From the NCBI GenBank assembly GCA_027924585.1, contig BSBM01000712.1, positions 2,738,001 to 2,802,000 on the forward strand: a DNA stretch of 64,000 bases, given 5' to 3'. Both the position numbers and the translations under genes were made by a program. The notes beneath the pieces were generated by a model, which did no database searches, was not told where the DNA came from, and saw nothing but the letters and a program-made list of their open reading frames with translations. Positions within the stretch are counted from its first letter, which is position 1. Each line of letters opens with the position of its first letter. This DNA comes from Larix kaempferi. Its lineage: Eukaryota > Streptophyta > Pinopsida > Pinales > Pinaceae. Below are positions 42,757 to 53,017 of the stretch, piece after piece.

Positions 42757-44043
42757 TGTCACGTCCCCATTTTGACCCCCTTTGCATTAAATTGTAAATG
42801 ATGTAAATATTGTTATTTAATCATGGTGAGGAGCTCAAGGCCAAGGACCCACCATTGATTTAACGTTTTATGTATAGGAAATTAAAAATAGATGCCTGTG
42901 GTTCTTGTGCTAGATAGGCACAATGTAAATTAGGACATCATGTAAATACGAATTTTAATGAAAAAACCACAACTAGCTATGTAATGAAACAAAGAGATGG
43001 GGACATGATTCTACAAGGAATAGGGAGGGAAATTATTCAAACCCTTGAGCCAATGGTGATAAGCCAAATGTCAATGAATGAACCCCAACTACCCATTCTG
43101 ACTTATGCACCCAATCATTTAATTCTTCCAGGAGTTGGTTGAAGCAGTTAATGCCTTGGGAATGAAGAGGTATGGCACCCAATTTCGTGCATGGGCAAGC
43201 CATCAACCTGGAAAATCGTATTTTGTCTCCTTGGGAAATAAAACACCCACGAAATTGACCCAAAATCCATTCTTCACCCATGGCCTTTGCTCTCTCACGC
43301 AGTCTGAGCTAGCTGGGGTTTTCCCTTCACGTTTTTTACCATTTTTCCTGCATTTTCCATGGCTCGGAACTCGTTTTTGATTGGTACAGTGACTGGGAGA
43401 GGAGAACAACGAATTGGGGGTTTGATGGAGGTCGTTTTTGCTCCTGGGTTGTCCATAAACGTTTTCTGAAAATGAATTTTCCTTCCCAGGGGTTATTCCC
43501 CATTTTCCATTTCGTTTATGCTTTCCCACGTTTTTCTAAAGCTTAGGGAAACCCCATTTTGTGCATCCCACTGTAAAAATGTTTCTCTTCATGCCCAACA
43601 CTTGTGTTTTTGCTGTTATGTGCATCCCTGTTTTGGTTTGATATTGTGAGAAGGAATTTAGGAGTGGAAGAGGACAGAATTGGCTTGATGAGCCTAGTGA
43701 GGAGGTAACCTCTCAAGAAGATCAAGAGGGATGGCTAATCTTCTATGCACACCTTGAATAATACTAGATTGGAAGGTATGGCCTGAGGGACTGTGTGGTA
43801 GTGAAGGGAATACTTCCTTGTATTGGGTGTGTAGGTAATGTGGGTACCAAGCTAGATAGATCTGGTAGAGGTATCCATAGCTCTGTGGATGAGCCACTAG
43901 CTTAGCAATTCATTTCCTTCCGTGGCCTTAGCAGCCCGATAAACCCCAATGGTAGATTGGCTTGGATGATTTTGGTGTATCTTTGGGCTATGAGTGAGTC
44001 TGTTGTTCCCTGGATCCTTGTAGAGATCATGCCCAGCTTGGGG
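42757..44043 (+). repeat. E5 3' LTR, first part (continues at 51064-51399)
   Basis: Homologous to 35385-36671 with scattered substitutions. It is interrupted at 44043 by E6, and the rest of the LTR follows E6. Confidence 0.92.
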
Positions 44044-44651
44044 TGTTGATGTATATGTAACTTCGGAATGTATTTCATCTGTGTATTATATATATATTTA
44101 TTGTACCCTTATAAGAGATGTGTTATTCCTCTATAAGGAAGTGTCGTCATGTGGATTGACAAGTGTCTCAAGTGTGTGTACTTGACGATGGGTTATTAGA
44201 CCACCTTATGGGGTCGGCCCTAATTAATATATAATATAATGTGGATGTATTCAAGTAGACAACTCGGCCCCAGTAGGTCACTGGGCAAAAAGGTGAGTAT
44301 AAACAGAGAAAGGAGATCTCGATTTTACTCACTCGAAAAAGTAACTATCTCTCTCTCTGAAAAGTGGCGCACTAGTGAGGAGAAGGAGGATCATCTGCTA
44401 GGAGACTATCTCAGTGTTATTTGGTTGTATTTTGGTTGAGCCATTGCTCTCTCTATCTCTCAGGAAGTTGTGGGGTTTTTCACCTTAGGGTTTTCCCCAC
44501 GGAAACTCTGTGTCTCTTGTCTCTATGCTTTTGATTCTTGTGATGCTTGTGATGCTTGTCATATTATGATTGTCATGCATTGATATACTGTAGATGTTAC
44601 TCTCTCAGCAAAGATCCTATAGTATTGTGATTTAATACTAAAAATTTAACA
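44044..44651 (+). repeat. E6 5' LTR
   Basis: 608 bp, repeated at 50465-51058. It ends exactly at the PBS. A TATA-like stretch (TATATATAT) is near 44090; another weak one (GTATAAACAG) is near 44297. Confidence 0.95.
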
Positions 44652-44663
44652 TGGTATCAGAGC
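44652..44663 (+). promoter_or_regulatory. E6 primer-binding site, initiator tRNA-Met
   Basis: TGGTATCAGAGC directly follows the LTR, the standard Copia primer site complementary to plant initiator tRNA-Met. Confidence 0.95.
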
Positions 44664-45225
44664 TTAACTGAGAAGAAGACATTTTGCAGTGATGGAAGCT
44701 TGTATTCCTTATTTATTGGGTTTCTCTCCACAGATTTTTGAAATTCAGTATAGTAGATTGGATCTACTCATCAAGGCGCATCTATCTGTCCAATCAAAAT
44801 TCAGTTCCGAGCATTTTCAGATTTGGCCCTAAAAATTAGGGTTTCCACAAAAATAGGAATTTATGGAAACTGAAGGCACAGCTGGAATCCCCTTGCAAAA
44901 ATCAAAGGTTAGAGCTTTGGATCAAGATTTTTGGCTGGGTAGATCTCTGGGAAACTCAAACCCTAATTCAGGGCTCTCCCTAGTGAACCCGGGAGGACAA
45001 AAAGGCAATTTTGAAGGGAAAGACTTTGCTGATCTCAAATTCTGAATGTACTAGGATGATCAGCTCTCCAAGGCGCATCTTTTTATCCTTTCAGAATTTT
45101 GAAATTCACATTTTGAATTTTTAGGGTTTCTCTGACAAACCCTAGTCCGGGACGAGATCCAGTTTTCAACACTTCAAGTGGTAAGTCCTAGATCTTTTCT
45201 ATTTCCATTTGAAGTACTCTTAAAG

Positions 45226-46236
45226 ATGTCTCTCCATACTAAGCTTGAGGATAAGCTTGAAGGGGCTGACAACTTCCGAGCCTGGAAGTATAGGATTGGG
45301 TTAATCCTGGAAGAGAATGAGTTGGACTCATATGTGAAAGAAGACATCCCTATCCCAGAGGATGAAGAAGCCAAGGCATTGCACAAGAAGAACTTGGTCA
45401 AGGCAAAGAGAATCATTGCTGATTCTATCAAAGACCATCTCATACCTCATGTGTCTTCTCTTAAGACACCCAAAGAGATGTTTGAATCGTTGACCAAGCT
45501 ATTTGAAGGAAAGAACATAAATCGGAAGATGACCCTGCGGAACCAATTGAAAGCAGTGAAGTTTCAGAATGGAGAAACCATTCAATCTTACTTTTCAAGG
45601 GTCTCCCAGATCAAGCAACAATTAGAAGCAGTAGATGAAATGGTGGAGAATGGTGAAGTGGTGATGACCACTCTAAATGGCCTACCCAGGTCATGGGATT
45701 CCTTTATTCAAGGAATTTGTGCAAGGAAGAAATTGATCTCCTTCAACAGATTGAGGGAAGAATGCTCTCAAGAAGAAGCTAGACTCATAGCTCTTGAGGA
45801 AAAGATGGGAGGAGAAGATCAAGCTCTTGCAGCTCACACCAAGAGAAGCAAAACCAAGAAGGATCACTCTCACCACAAAAGATTCCATCAAAAGAGTAAG
45901 AAGGACCTAAGATGCTTCACATGCAATGAGAAGGGTCACTTTGCTTCAGATTGTCCCAAGAACAAAAGGGATAATAACAACAACTCCAGTAAGAAGAAGA
46001 AGGGCATCAAAAGAAGGTTTCATGCTCATGCTTCCGAAGATGATGAACCTCCAAAGAAGAAGGCTAGGGCAGAAAGTAGTAGTGATGATGACTCATCAAG
46101 TGAAGAAGAATATGTTCTAATTTCTGCTCTTACAGGTACCATCTCCCATGGATGTAATGATTGGTTGATTGATAGTGGGGCTTCCAAACACATGACTGGG
46201 TTTAAAGAATCCTTTGTGAACCTATCTGAACATTAA
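45226..46236 (+). CDS. E6 gag and protease start
   Basis: I prefer the Met at 45226 (MSLHTKLEDKLEGADNFRAWKY), since the 16 codons before it look like leader. The Copia Gag domain (FRAWKYRIGLIL, RMTLRNQLKAVK-like, GLPRSWDSFIQGI) is followed by a zinc knuckle (CFTCNEKGHFASDC) and a Lys/Ser/Asp-rich linker. The retropepsin motif WLIDSGASKHMTG is at the C-terminus. TAA at 46234-46236 interrupts it; the same frame continues into the next segment. Confidence 0.92.
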   Translation: MSLHTKLEDKLEGADNFRAWKYRIGLILEENELDSYVKEDIPIPEDEEAKALHKKNLVKAKRIIADSIKDHLIPHVSSLKTPKEMFESLTKLFEGKNINRKMTLRNQLKAVKFQNGETIQSYFSRVSQIKQQLEAVDEMVENGEVVMTTLNGLPRSWDSFIQGICARKKLISFNRLREECSQEEARLIALEEKMGGEDQALAAHTKRSKTKKDHSHHKRFHQKSKKDLRCFTCNEKGHFASDCPKNKRDNNNNSSKKKKGIKRRFHAHASEDDEPPKKKARAESSSDDDSSSEEEYVLISALTGTISHGCNDWLIDSGASKHMTGFKESFVNLSEH

Positions 46237-46248
46237 TCACCCCATAAG

Positions 46249-46797
46249 GTGAAACTTGGGGATGATTATCAATACCCAATCAAAGGAAGTGGTGAAGCCT
46301 CCTACAACCTAGATTCTGGAAAATCATTGAAGATGAAAGAAGTACTTTATGTACCTGGGCTCAAGAAGAACTTACTCTCCATCTCTGCATTGGATGCAAA
46401 AGGTATGAGGGTTTCATTTGTGGATGGCCAAGTCCTAATGTGGCCAAAGGAAAAGACCATAGATGATGCAGTAGTGATTGGAGAGCAAGAGGGAGGCTTG
46501 TATAAATTGAAGGGACAACCTGAACATGCCATGGTACATGAATCCATGGAGCCAAGTGAACTTTGGCATAGAAGACTTGCTCATATGCACTATAGGGCAC
46601 TTCCAATTGCAAGCAAGGCAGTAGAGGGTCTTCCTGAAATCAAGACCAAACATGAAGGTGTTTGCAAAGGATGTGCAAAAGGTAAGAACATTAAGAAGGC
46701 TTTCCCCAGCAGCTCCTGCAAGGATGCGGATCTTCAGAGGGAGTTGACTGCTCCTTATAATCCTCAACAGAATGGAGTTGCAGAAAGGAAAAAATAG
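46249..46797 (+). pseudogene. E6 protease end, pre-integrase domain and deleted integrase
   Basis: It reads MKEVLYVPGLKKNLLSISAL (protease end), then LWHRRLAHMHYRAL...CKGCAKGKNIKKAFPSS, the pre-integrase zinc domain. The integrase core with both catalytic Asp is missing: after FPSS come 42 bp that also occur at 47027-47068, and the reading jumps to TAPYNPQQNGVAERK, where only the Glu motif is left. A stop ends it at 46797. Confidence 0.88.
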
Positions 46798-46993
46798 AAC
46801 TATCATGGAAGCAGCAAGGGCAATTCTGCATGACCAGGATCTACCTATGCATCTATGGGCAGAAGCAATTAGAATAGTTGTATATGTGCAGAACAGAACT
46901 CCCCACAAGATATTGGACAACAAGACACCAGAAGAGGTCTTTTCTGGGTTCAAGAATACTGATGTCAGCAAAGATGAATATAAGGACAGGTAA
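46772..46993 (+). pseudogene. E6 integrase C-terminal fragment
   Basis: In another frame it continues NRTIMEAARAILHDQDLPMHLWAEAI, VYVQNRTPHKILDNKTPEEVFSG, the usual Copia integrase continuation. The FGC-type C-terminal block normally following is missing (a second deletion) and the reading ends with a stop at 46993. Confidence 0.85.
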
Positions 46994-47767
46994 TCCAGGA
47001 AGCAAAGATCAAAAGGGAGCACACTCCAGCAGCTCCTGCAAGGATGCAGATCTTCAGAGGGAGTTGACCATCTTCCTACATTCCACAACAGAAAGGTGTA
47101 GAAGAAGCTACTTCAGCAGCTCCTACCAGGAAGCAAAGACTCAAAGGGAGTCCACCCAAACAAACAAACAAAGATAAATATTTCAATTATCATTTCTTGC
47201 CTATTTTGTTTGTTTAATAATATTATGCTTATGTTCCTAGACTTAGGAGATGTATTGTGCATATTTGAATGATTGCATTAATGAACAGTATACTACTAAT
47301 ACGCATGTGATGGGTAAGTGGCTTATGGCACTGTACAACATTCCAGTGCTACTTATCTAGAATGAAACCTCTTTGCTGACATGTTGGGAGTAGTGCAAAC
47401 TCTTAACAATGTTCTGGTAGAGACTGGAAGGCATCTAGAAATTTGTGGAACATGGATAAATGTTGTATTGAAGCATTGGCTAAGATAACTGCATGACTGC
47501 ATGACATATTTCTTTATGTGTAAAGAATTTGTTCTGAAAATTATGAGATGTTTCTAATCATGCAATTTAACTTGTTTTGTAGGAAAGACCGTATATCTTC
47601 ACCTACAAAAGGACTACAACATTTGTTCCAGCAAGAAAGATATCTATTGAAGATATTGAAGTTCCCAGGATTTGGGATGAAGAAATGGAATGCCATGATC
47701 CGTAGATCATGAAGAAGATGTTTGGGATGCAGTCCCAAGACCTGACAGGGAGTCATATGTATGCAGA
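46994..47767 (+). other. E6 linker with repeated 42-bp block and about 400 bp of non-coding filler
   Basis: Positions 47027-47170 encode the Ser/Pro/Lys-rich linker between integrase and RT. From about 47175 to 47580 the sequence is AT-rich and full of stops, unlike a Copia linker, and ends in TTGTTTTGTAG, which looks like a splice acceptor. A coding-like stretch (YIFTYKRTTTFVPARK...VPRIWDEEMECHDP) follows, then DVWDAVPRPD from the RT start. The filler may be an intron or a captured segment. Confidence 0.45.
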
Positions 47768-48883
47768 TTGAAGAAAGCCTTGTATGGCTTGAAGCAAGCT
47801 CCCATAACCTACTATGGTAGGATGGACAGTTTCCTATCTAGCTTGGAATTTACCAAGAGTAAAGCAGATTACAATCTTTACTACAAGGTTGAGGAAGGGA
47901 ATCCAGTGATTCTACTCCTGTATGTGGATGACCTATTTGTGACAGGAGATGACAAACTGATTGCAGATACTAAGAGAACGCTTGCAGCTGAATTCGACAT
48001 GAAAGATTTGGGAATGATGCACTATTTCCTAGGTATGGAGGTGTGGCAGAATGGAGGTGGAATCTTCCTTGGTCAAGGGAAGTACACAGTAGATATCCTG
48101 AAGAGATTTGGGATGATGGATTGCAAGGCCATGGCCACACCTATGGCATCAAATCTGAAGCTTCTATGTGATGCTTCATCTGAGCCGATTGATGTCTCTA
48201 TGTATCGTCAGATGATTGGGTCCTTGATGTACCTGACGAACACTAGACCAGACATTTGCTTTGCTGTGAACACATTGAGCCAGTTCCTGACAGATCCAAG
48301 GAGTGTTCACCTGGTTGCTGTAAAGCATGTTCCGAGGTACCTGAAGGGTACAGTGGATTATGGGCTCAGGTATGAGGCAAATCAAAAGTTTAACCTGCAG
48401 GGTTATGTTGATTCAGATTGGGCTGGCAGTGCTGCAGATAGGAAGAGCACATCTGGGTGTTGCTTCAATATGGGATTAGGTGTGATCTCTTGGTTTAGCA
48501 GGAAGCAGTCCTGCGTAGCACTGAGTACAGATGAGGTAGAGTATGTTGCAGCCTGCTCAGCTAGTTGTGAGGCAGTATGGCTACGGAAGCTATTGTCTGA
48601 GTTATTTGATCTCCCGTTGGAGGCTACTGGTATCTTTTGTGATAACCAGAGTTGTGTGAAGCTGTCCGAGAACCCAACGTTTCATGACAGTTCGAAACAC
48701 ATAGAGATCAAATATCACTATATCTGGGATATGGTGCAGAGAGGAGCTGTGAATCTCCTGTATGTTGCGACGGACGAGCAGATTGCAGATGTGCTGACGA
48801 AGCCACTAGCCAGAGTGAAGTTCGAGTACTTCAGAGAGAGGCTTGGCGTTCTTCAGATCGAGGACACTTCGAGGAAGAAGTGA
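47768..48883 (+). CDS. E6 RT C-terminal half and RNase H
   Basis: The frame starts CRLKKALYGLKQAP (upstream of the ATG-like start) and has the active site YVDDLFVTG, YFLGMEVWQ, then TNTRPDICFAVNTLSQF and YVDSDWAGSAADRKSTSG (RNase H Asp), VALSTDEVEYVAACSASCEAVWLR, DNQSCVKLSENP and EQIADVLTKPL. RNase H is nearly intact. The RT fingers and first catalytic Asp are missing, deleted between VPRPD and VCRLKKALYG. It stops at TGA 48881-48883. Confidence 0.93.
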   Translation: MKKALYGLKQAPITYYGRMDSFLSSLEFTKSKADYNLYYKVEEGNPVILLLYVDDLFVTGDDKLIADTKRTLAAEFDMKDLGMMHYFLGMEVWQNGGGIFLGQGKYTVDILKRFGMMDCKAMATPMASNLKLLCDASSEPIDVSMYRQMIGSLMYLTNTRPDICFAVNTLSQFLTDPRSVHLVAVKHVPRYLKGTVDYGLRYEANQKFNLQGYVDSDWAGSAADRKSTSGCCFNMGLGVISWFSRKQSCVALSTDEVEYVAACSASCEAVWLRKLLSELFDLPLEATGIFCDNQSCVKLSENPTFHDSSKHIEIKYHYIWDMVQRGAVNLLYVATDEQIADVLTKPLARVKFEYFRERLGVLQIEDTSRKK

Positions 48884-48992
48884 TGGACACATTTGCTGAA
48901 GCCATTCCAAGCATGTTGGAAGGAGGATCCTTCACATGGCTGTGGATGTAAGCGCTGGATAATGGGCATCAGGATGATGTTTTGGTTTCTGC

Positions 48993-49205
48993 TGGATATG
49001 ATCAGTTGGATCATTTTTATGTATGTATGTACGCATCATGTTGGATGCTGGATATGATCAGTTGGATCATTTTTATGTATGTATGTACGCATCATGTTGG
49101 ATGCTGGATATGATCAGTTGGATCATTTATGTATGTATGCATCATGTTGGATGTTGGATATGATCAGGTGGATCATTTATGTATGTATGTGCATCATGTT
49201 GGTTG
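48993..49205 (+). repeat. E6 3' region array 1, 50-56-bp units
   Basis: TGGATATGATCAG starts at 48993, 49049, 49105 and 49155. Units contain GTATGTATGT and GCATCATGTTGGATG. A related, looser pair of units follows at 49281-49400. Confidence 0.9.
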
Positions 49206-49393
49206 CTTGGACCATGTATCTGTATATGTATCAGGTGGATACATTGTATGATCAGGTGGATCATGTATGGTGATATGTATCATGTATCAGGTAGATACTT
49301 GGTATGCATCAGGTGGATGCATTGATGATCAGGTGAATCATGTATGATGATATGTATCAGGTAGATACTTGGTATGCATCAGGTGGATGCATT

Positions 49394-49609
49394 GATGATC
49401 AGGATGATCATGGATGATGAGCTTCAGGATGTTGCTCCAGATGACATGCAGCAGGATGTTGCAGTGATGATCGGGATGATCATGGATGATGAGATTCAGG
49501 ATGTTGGTCTAGATGACATGCAGCAGGATGTTGCAGTGATGATCAGGATGATCATGGATGATGATCTTCAGGATGTTGCTCCAGATGACATGCAGCAGGA
49601 CGTTGCAGT
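49394..49609 (+). repeat. E6 3' region array 2, three 72-bp units, open in one frame
   Basis: Units start at 49394, 49466 and 49538. The unit is 24 codons, and the frame 49374-49646 stays open, giving three copies of a 24-residue motif (MIxMIMDDxxQDV...DDMQQDVAV). A product cannot be excluded, but the setting (3' of the RNase H stop) and composition point to non-coding repeats. Confidence 0.85.
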
Positions 49610-49707
49610 GATGATGATTAGGACGATCATGAGTACATCAGGATGATGTATGGTGAGTATCAGGTTGATACTCTATGGCCGTGGATCAGGTTGTGCAAAT
49701 GAGCATG

Positions 49708-50215
49708 TCTGGGAGATCCTATAGGTCGGAGTTGTGTACCCATAACAGCCTGGGATGCTCTTTCGAGACATTGCTCTGGGAGGACATGTAATAACGCCCT
49801 GGGAGATCTCAGGTCGGAGTTGTGTACCCGTAACATCCTGAGATGCTCTTGTGAGGTTTTGTCCTATGGCATGTAATTTGGGCCCTGGGAGATTTCAGGT
49901 CGGAGTTGTGTACTCGTAACATCCTGAGATGCTCTTGCGAGGTTTTGCCATGACCACATGTAATTTGTGCCCTGGGAGATTTCAGGTCGGAGTTGTGTAC
50001 CCGTAACATCCTGAGATGCTCTTGCTAGGTTTTGGGGTGGACCACATGTAATTTGTGCCCTGGGAGATTTCAGGTCGGAGTTGTGTACCCGTAACATCCT
50101 GAGATGCTCTTTCGAGGTTTTGTGGTGGGGTCACATGTAATAGAGCCCTGGGAGATCCTACAGGTCGGAGTTGTGTACCCGTAACATCCTGGGATGCTCT
50201 TTCGAGGTTTTTTGA
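49708..50215 (+). repeat. E6 3' region array 3, six units of about 87 bp
   Basis: AGGTCGGAGTTGTGTAC occurs at 49723, 49811, 49897, 49984, 50072 and 50162, spaced 86-90 bp. Units also share CTGRGATGCTCTTGCGAGG and CATGTAATTTG. The minus strand stays partly open, giving repetitive frames that I do not count as genes. Confidence 0.93.
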
Positions 50216-50454
50216 CGCACGTAATAAGTCCCGAGGATTCCACAGTATGGCCAGTGATGACGAAGACCTGCAGGTGGTGGGCCTACATCCAGTATGAAAA
50301 AGGACTGGCTCTGTAGAACTTCCTATGATGAGTAGAGTCAGAGATTGGTTGAGATAGTAGAAGCAGTGACGATGATGATGACGATGCATCGATGACGATG
50401 ATCCAGAGAAGAAGACTTGTCTAGCAGATTTGTGTCGAGAAATACCTTCCTAGT

Positions 50455-50464
50455 TAAGAGGGAG
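50455..50464 (+). promoter_or_regulatory. E6 polypurine tract
   Basis: AAGAGGGAG-type purines directly before the TG of the 3' LTR. Confidence 0.8.
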
Positions 50465-51058
50465 TGTTGATGTATATGTAACTTCAGAATGTATTTCATC
50501 TGTGTATTATATATATATATATTGTACCCTTATAAGAGATGTGTTATTCCTCTATAAGGAAGTGTCATCATGTGGATTGACAAGTGTCGCAAGTGTGTGT
50601 ACTTGCCGATGGGTTATTAGACCACCTTATGGGGTCGGCCCTAATTAATATATAATATAATGTGGATGTATTCAAGTAGACAAGTCGGCCCCAGTAGGTC
50701 ACTGGGAAAAAAGGTGAGTATAAATAGAGATAGGAGATCTCGATTTTACTCACTCGGAAAAGTAACTATCTCTCTCTCTGAAAAGTGGTGCACTAGTGAG
50801 GAGAAGGAGGATCATCTGCTAGGAGACTATCTCAGTGTTATTTGGTTGTATTTTGGTTGAGCCATTGCTCTCTCTATCTCTGAGGAAGTTGTGGGGTTTT
50901 TCACCTTAGAGTTTTCCCCACGGAAACTCTGTGTCTCTTGTCTCTATGCTTTTGATTCTTGTGATGCTTGTGATGCTTGTCATGCATTGATATACTGTAG
51001 ATGTTATTCTCTCAGCAAAGATCCTATAGTATTGTGATTTAATACTAAAAATTTAACA
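50465..51058 (+). repeat. E6 3' LTR
   Basis: 594 bp, homologous to 44044-44651 but lacking a 14-bp segment (TCATATTATGATTG-like) and with about 14 substitutions. Confidence 0.95.
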
Positions 51059-51063
51059 CGGGG

Positions 51064-51399
51064 GTGGCAGTGTGTTGAAATATTGATGATCACAACTGGC
51101 CTATGGTTGGGTGGAACGTTGCAGTTGCATAGCCAATTACTCAGGACTACTTGGTTATAAGATAAGTACTCTCTTGTGTTAACTTTGCAATTTATTTATT
51201 TGATGAATCTCATGAATATCTTGAATGTATGATGGATGTGTAATTGAATCTATTTCCACTTTGTTTCTTATATTTATACATTTTGCATATGTCTTTTTAT
51301 ATTATGTGAATGTTTTATTTAATAAGTGTGGGGCTAGATGACCGGCTTTAGCATCATGATCCTCTCCATCGCACTGGTATGATGGGAGGGGATGTGACA
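51064..51399 (+). repeat. E5 3' LTR, second part
   Basis: It resumes GTGGCAGTGTGTTGAA, homologous to 36672-37006, and ends GATGTGACA before the ATTCA duplication. Together with 42757-44043 it gives one complete LTR. Confidence 0.92.
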
Positions 51400-51404
51400 A
51401 TTCA

Positions 51405-51952
51405 TCTCCTAATTCTACCTTTTGCGTGAGCACAGCCGCGAGAGAGTCATCTGAGGCAAACGTATATAAAATAAAATCTTTGTCAAAATCTAGACTTATT
51501 AGAGAGGGGGCATTAGCTATGGCTGTTTTAATATATCTAAATGCATCCTTTTCTAAGTCTGTCCATTTCAACTGTATGTTCTGCTTGACCATTTGTTGCA
51601 AAGGTTTAACATTCTGAGCGAAATCAGGGACAAATCTTTGGACAAAATTGATAGTTCCCATAAATGACTGCATAGATTTTTTGTTATGGGGCATGGGAAT
51701 TTTATTGATAACCTGCACTCTCTCTTGATCTATTGAAATTCCTTTTTTCGAAATGATATGACCCAGAAATTTACCTTCAAGAACAACAAACACACTTTTC
51801 TTGGGGTTCAAAGAGATACCATATTTTCGGCAGCGGTCGAAAATCTGTTTTAAATGAACAACATGGTCTTCCCTTTTCTTTGAAAAAACTGTCACATCAT
51901 CTAGATAAACCACAACACAATGACCACCCAATCCTCGGAAGGCGATGTCCAT
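51405..51952 (-). pseudogene. E2 reverse transcriptase C-terminal half and start of RNase H
   Basis: The minus strand has YLDDVTVFSKKREDH (active site), GISLNPKKSVFVVLEGKFLGHIISKKGI and FMGTINFVQRFVPDF. RNase H starts DKDFILYTFASDDSLAAVLTQK, where Phe stands at the first catalytic Asp position. The frame continues across E5 into 35384-35105. It is separated from the RT N-terminal half by TGA 51956-51958. Confidence 0.9.
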
Positions 51953-51955
51953 CGC

Positions 51956-52396
51956 TCATTGGAACGTGGCTCCAACATTTATTAAGCCAAACGACATTCT
52001 TCGGTATGCAAAAGTTCCACACTTAGTGCGGAAAGTAGTTTTAAGACGGTCTTCTTCAGCTACTAATACTTGATTGTAACCTGAGAAACCATCTAGCAGG
52101 GAGAAGAGTTCCGATCCTGATACCATCTGGAGAATTTGTTCCATTGAAGGGACGGGATAGTTATCTTTATTGGAAGCTCTGTTCAAATTTTGGAAGTCAA
52201 CACATAGTCTTATCTCTCTTTATTTTTTTCTTACAGGGACTAGATTAGCGACCCATTCCGAATGCCGGACCTTAAAGATGATCTTAGCATCTAATAACTT
52301 CTTTAATTCCTTTTGAATTAAAGGCTCGAGAGTAGGGTGCATCCTTCTTAGCTGCTTATGAAAAGGTTTAACACCTGATTTCATTGGTATAACATG
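51956..52396 (-). pseudogene. E2 reverse transcriptase N-terminal half
   Basis: The open segment 52186-51956 reads PVPSMEQILQMVSGSELFSLLDGFSGYNQVLVAEEDRLKTTF...RRMSFGLINVGATFQ. Upstream (52396-52187) reads KKLLDAKIIFKVRHSEWVANLVPVRKK, a stop, REIRLCVDFQNLN. The stop codon TGA at 51956-51958 falls after ATFQ, where Arg is usual. The same stop occurs in E7. Confidence 0.88.
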
Positions 52397-53008
52397 CTAA
52401 AGGGTACGAGTGTCATATGTTTTTAGATCTTCATATGTCCAAGCGAACACATCTTTATATTGCCGAAAAAGTTTGATGAATTTGCCTCTTTCACCCGGCG
52501 AACAACATCTACCGAGATTGACATATTTTGGCTCGGCTTCTGTACCTAGAATTATCAATTCATGCTGCATATTAGAACTATGAGTTTTCACATTTGGTGG
52601 TCTCTTGAACTTGCTTTGTAGATCGAACAAACTTTCAAGTGATCTCACTCCTTTAGGAATGAAATTTCCTTTGATTGCGTCCTTATCTTGCAGATCAACC
52701 TCATGTTTTTCTTCATCTATAACAACTTCTTGAAACATGTTTTCATTGGTAAGGAAACTAATGATTTGGTTGTCATCATCGAACACCCTGAAATTTGTTA
52801 TATTATCTGGAACAGAAGGCCTGAAAACCAATTCAATAGAACATGTATTATTAGTAGGCACTAACCTAGAAGCAGAGGTAGCTAATAAGTCAGCAGCAAC
52901 ATTCTGTAATCTGGGGATAGATTTTATATTAAAAGATTCAAAGTTTGTAATCAGATCCCATACCTCAGACTGATATCCTTTCAGATGTGGTGAAAGACAA
53001 TGGATCAT
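52397..53008 (-). pseudogene. E2 aRNH C-terminus and linker to RT
   Basis: It begins MIHCLSPHLKGYQSEVWDLI, FNIKSIPRLQNVAADLLATSA, the last helix of the RNase H fold with its fourth acidic residue (Asp40). The following linker of about 150 residues is acidic, then GERGKFIKLFRQYKDVFAWTYEDLKTYD, the standard pre-RT segment. Same frame as the preceding 53018-53479 segment, separated only by TAG 53018-53020. Confidence 0.85.
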
Positions 53009-53017
53009 GTCTCTTAC

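Larger units (their letters stand above)
44044..51058 (+). mobile_element. E6: Ty1/Copia element, internally deleted, inside the E5 3' LTR
   Basis: LTRs lie at 44044-44651 and 50465-51058 with TGTTGATG...TTAACA ends, an initiator-Met PBS, gag, protease motif, partial integrase, partial RT and RNase H, and a purine tract. The target duplication is TGGGG (44039-44043) and CGGGG (51059-51063), one C/T difference. The LTRs differ by about 14 substitutions and a 14-bp indel. The order PR-INT-RT makes it Copia. Deletion of the integrase core and the RT N-terminus leaves it non-autonomous. Its 3' untranslated part carries several tandem arrays. Confidence 0.9.
35385..51399 (+). mobile_element. E5: chromovirus (Tekay/Del-like) Ty3/Gypsy element, 3' LTR split by E6
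   Basis: LTRs lie at 35385-37006 and 42757-44043 plus 51064-51399; both total about 1622 bp. The termini are TGTCAC...GTGACA (GTGATA at the 5' LTR end). The 5-bp duplication is ATTCA (35380-35384 and 51400-51404). An initiator-Met-like PBS, a tandem-repeat leader, gag, protease, RT/RNase H, integrase, a chromodomain-like C-terminus and a perfect purine tract are present. The first 290 bp of the LTRs show about 15 differences, so it is older than E4 and E6. Confidence 0.9.

Noticed and set aside
49394-50215. CRISPR-like regular repeats
   Set aside because: Units are contiguous tandem copies without unique spacers, in a plant Copia element.
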